Position numbers and translations under genes: made by a program
In this document: in pieces, positions 30,825-32,271 of the stretch
Position numbering within the stretch: the stretch's first letter is position 1
Layout of the letters: each line of letters starts with the position of its first letter
Notes under the pieces: generated by a model
What the model saw: the letters and a program-made list of their open reading frames with translations, nothing else
The model's database searches: none
Told to the model about the DNA's origin: nothing
From: Pseudomonas sp. CAN1
GTDB lineage: Bacteria; Pseudomonadota; Gammaproteobacteria; Pseudomonadales; Pseudomonadaceae
Length of the DNA: 32,271 nucleotides
Reading direction: 5' to 3'
Assembly: GCF_030462585.1 (NCBI RefSeq)
Contig: NZ_JASMRU010000034.1
Coordinates: 1 to 32,271, forward strand

Positions 30825-31640
30825 TCAGTCGTGCAGGGCGAGCAGGCGGCGGGCGCGCTCGATCACCGGGGCGTCGACCATCTGCCCGTCGAGCTGGAAG
30901 GCGCCGTTGCCCTGGGCCGCGCCGACGATCTTCTGCGCCCAGTCGAGCTGCTCGCGGGTCGGTGCCAGTGCCTGGTGCACGCCGATGACCTGGCGCGGGT
31001 GGATGCACAGCATGCCGGCGAAGCCGGTGTCGCGGGCATCACGGGCGAAGCGGGCGAGGCCGTCGAGGTCGGCGATGTCGGGGAACACCGTGTCCAGCGG
31101 CGCCGCCAGGCCGGCCAGGCGGGTGTGCAGCAGCAGGTCGTAGCGCACCTGGTCGAGCAGGCGCGCCGCGGCGCTGCTGCCGGCGCTCATGCCCAGGTCC
31201 AGGCACAGGTCGAGGCCGCCGAAGGTCAGGCGCTGCACGCCGGGCACACGGGCCATCTCCGGCAGGGCCAGCAGGCCGAGGGCGCTCTCGATGATCGGCA
31301 GCACCGGCTTGCCGAGGGCGGCGGCGTTGACCACCTGCTCGACGCTTTCCGCCTTGGGCAGCAGCACGCCGAGCACACCGCGATGGCGGCACAGGTCCAG
31401 ATCGTCGTTGTGCTCCAGATGACCGGCCATGTTCACCCGCACCCACACGCCGGCTTCCGGCGTGGCGTCGAGGAAGGCGCGCAGGTGTTCCCGCGCCTGG
31501 GCCTTGGCGGACGCCTGCACGGCGTCCTCCAGGTCGACTATCACCACGTCGGCGCCGCTGGCCAGGGCCTTGGCGAAACGCTCCGGGCGATCGCCGGGCA
31601 CGAACAACGCGCTGCGCAGTTTTTCCAGGGGCATGTCCAT
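30825..31640 (-). CDS. CitE-like CoA-ester lyase (HpcH/HpaI aldolase family)
   Basis: I choose the ATG at 31640 because GGGAGG precedes it by seven bases; a TTG at 31646 is also in frame. The 271-residue product carries LRSALFVPGDRPERFAKAL, VVIVDLEDAV (Asp36, Glu38 region), WVRVN (Arg68), LPKAES (Lys96), PIIESALGL (Glu118) and FGGLDLCLDLG (Asp144). This is the set expected for CitE-like TIM-barrel lyases that bind Mg2+ and cleave or form malyl-, citramalyl- or related CoA esters. It follows the acyl-CoA dehydrogenase gene by 13 bases. Such a pair occurs in itaconate-type and other C5-acid pathways; the rest of the operon is outside the window, so the substrate stays open. Confidence 0.88.
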   Translation of the reverse strand: MDMPLEKLRSALFVPGDRPERFAKALASGADVVIVDLEDAVQASAKAQAREHLRAFLDATPEAGVWVRVNMAGHLEHNDDLDLCRHRGVLGVLLPKAESVEQVVNAAALGKPVLPIIESALGLLALPEMARVPGVQRLTFGGLDLCLDLGMSAGSSAAARLLDQVRYDLLLHTRLAGLAAPLDTVFPDIADLDGLARFARDARDTGFAGMLCIHPRQVIGVHQALAPTREQLDWAQKIVGAAQGNGAFQLDGQMVDAPVIERARRLLALHD

Positions 31641-31653
31641 GGGCAAACCTCCC

Positions 31654-32271
31654 TTAGAACGAACGCGGCAGTTCGAGCAGGTGCTCGGCCACGTACGACA
31701 GGATCAGGTTGGTGGAGATCGGCGCCACCTGGTACAGGCGGGTTTCGCGGAACTTGCGCTCGACGTCGTATTCGTTGGCGAAGCCGAAGCCGCCGTGGGT
31801 CTGCAGGCAGGCGTTGGCGGCTTCCCAGCTGGCCTTGGCGGCCAGGTACTTGGCCATGTTGGCGGCGGCGCCGGCGTTCTTGCCGCTGTCGTATTCCTGG
31901 CAGGCGCGCCAGCGCATCAGGTCAGCCGCTTCGATCTCGATATAGGCCTCGGCGATGGGGAACTGCACGCCCTGGTTCTGCCCGATCGGGCGGCCGAACA
32001 CCACGCGGTCGCGGGCGTACTGCGCGGATTTTTCATTGAACCAGCGGCCGTCGCCGATGCACTCGGCGGCGATCAGCGTGCGCTCGGCATTGAGGCCGTC
32101 GAGGATGTACTTGAAGCCCTTGCCCTCTTCGCCGATCAGGTTGCCGGCGGGGATTTCCAGGTTGTCGAAGAACAGCTCGTTGGTCTCGTGGTTGACCATG
32201 TTGGCAATCGGCTGCACGGTCAGGCCGTTGCCGATGGCTTCGCGCAGGTCGACGAGGAAGATCGACATGCC
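31654..32271 (-). CDS. Acyl-CoA dehydrogenase (C-terminal part, runs off the window)
   Basis: The frame is open to the window edge, so only about 205 C-terminal residues are seen. The fragment holds the end of the middle beta domain (ELFFDNLEIPAGNLIGEEGKG) and the C-terminal helical domain with RVVFGRPIGQNQGVQFPIA and QTHGGFGFANEYDVERKFRE. The segment that in medium-chain enzymes reads YEGT, with the catalytic Glu, reads LYQVAPISTN here, so the base must come from elsewhere if the enzyme is a dehydrogenase. It is followed at 13 bases by the CitE-like gene. It is probably FAD-dependent oxidation of a CoA thioester in cluster D; the substrate is unknown. Confidence 0.88.
   Translation of the reverse strand, partial: GMSIFLVDLREAIGNGLTVQPIANMVNHETNELFFDNLEIPAGNLIGEEGKGFKYILDGLNAERTLIAAECIGDGRWFNEKSAQYARDRVVFGRPIGQNQGVQFPIAEAYIEIEAADLMRWRACQEYDSGKNAGAAANMAKYLAAKASWEAANACLQTHGGFGFANEYDVERKFRETRLYQVAPISTNLILSYVAEHLLELPRSF

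Noticed and set aside
1..32271. Insertion sequences, prophage, CRISPR arrays, tRNA or rRNA genes
   Set aside because: I saw no transposase or integrase frames, spaced repeats, tRNA cloverleaf or rRNA sequence on reading through the window.

Overview
The window is about 32 kb of GC-rich bacterial chromosome. The gene types suggest a Pseudomonas: a BrnQ/BraB-type carrier, an OprD-family porin, a DUF1302/DUF1329 pair, many LysR/LuxR/MFS catabolic genes, and Pseudomonas-like PcaI/PcaJ and CatC sequences. The species cannot be fixed from this sequence. I see no rRNA, tRNA, CRISPR, insertion sequence or phage gene. The window is mostly accessory catabolism, bracketed on the left by the end of a housekeeping transporter gene and on the right by an incomplete acyl-CoA dehydrogenase gene.

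Region A (about 1.2-13.5 kb) is a divergent catabolic cluster. A LysR regulator, a flavin reductase and a PrpF-type isomerase run leftward. An NtaA/DszA-type flavin monooxygenase, an AtuA-like DUF1446 protein with its DUF4387 partner, an MmgE/PrpD protein, an MFS transporter and a DUF1302/DUF1329 envelope pair run rightward. A perfect 19-bp inverted repeat with an LTTR-type core lies between the arms. The monooxygenase and its likely reductase are on opposite arms. PrpF- and PrpD-like enzymes without a methylcitrate cycle hint at a polycarboxylate-like substrate (inference).

Region B (13.5-17.3 kb) holds an SDR dehydrogenase, an NCS1-family permease and a LuxR-type regulator. A perfect 20-bp palindrome overlaps a possible promoter in front of the SDR gene.

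Region C (17.4-30.6 kb) is a set of leftward units plus one rightward porin gene. It resembles the lower beta-ketoadipate pathway but has no catA, catB, pcaB or pcaC in view. Its genes are a muconolactone-isomerase homologue, PcaI/PcaJ CoA-transferase, a thiolase, a PcaD-like alpha/beta hydrolase whose nucleophilic serine is alanine, TesB, an SDR, a cyclase-family protein, an MBL-fold hydrolase, an acetyl-CoA hydrolase/transferase, an MFS transporter, an OprD porin and a LysR regulator. Four 29-bp sites with identical internal spacing lie 88-159 nt before the first genes of four of these units, and a fifth, weaker site faces the porin gene. I read this as one regulon under the embedded LysR protein, for uptake and breakdown of a cyclic or lactone-forming acid. 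This is the best candidate in the window for an undescribed pathway.

Region D (30.8 kb to the end) holds a CitE-like lyase and the C-terminal part of an acyl-CoA dehydrogenase, leftward, ending in a clear intrinsic terminator.
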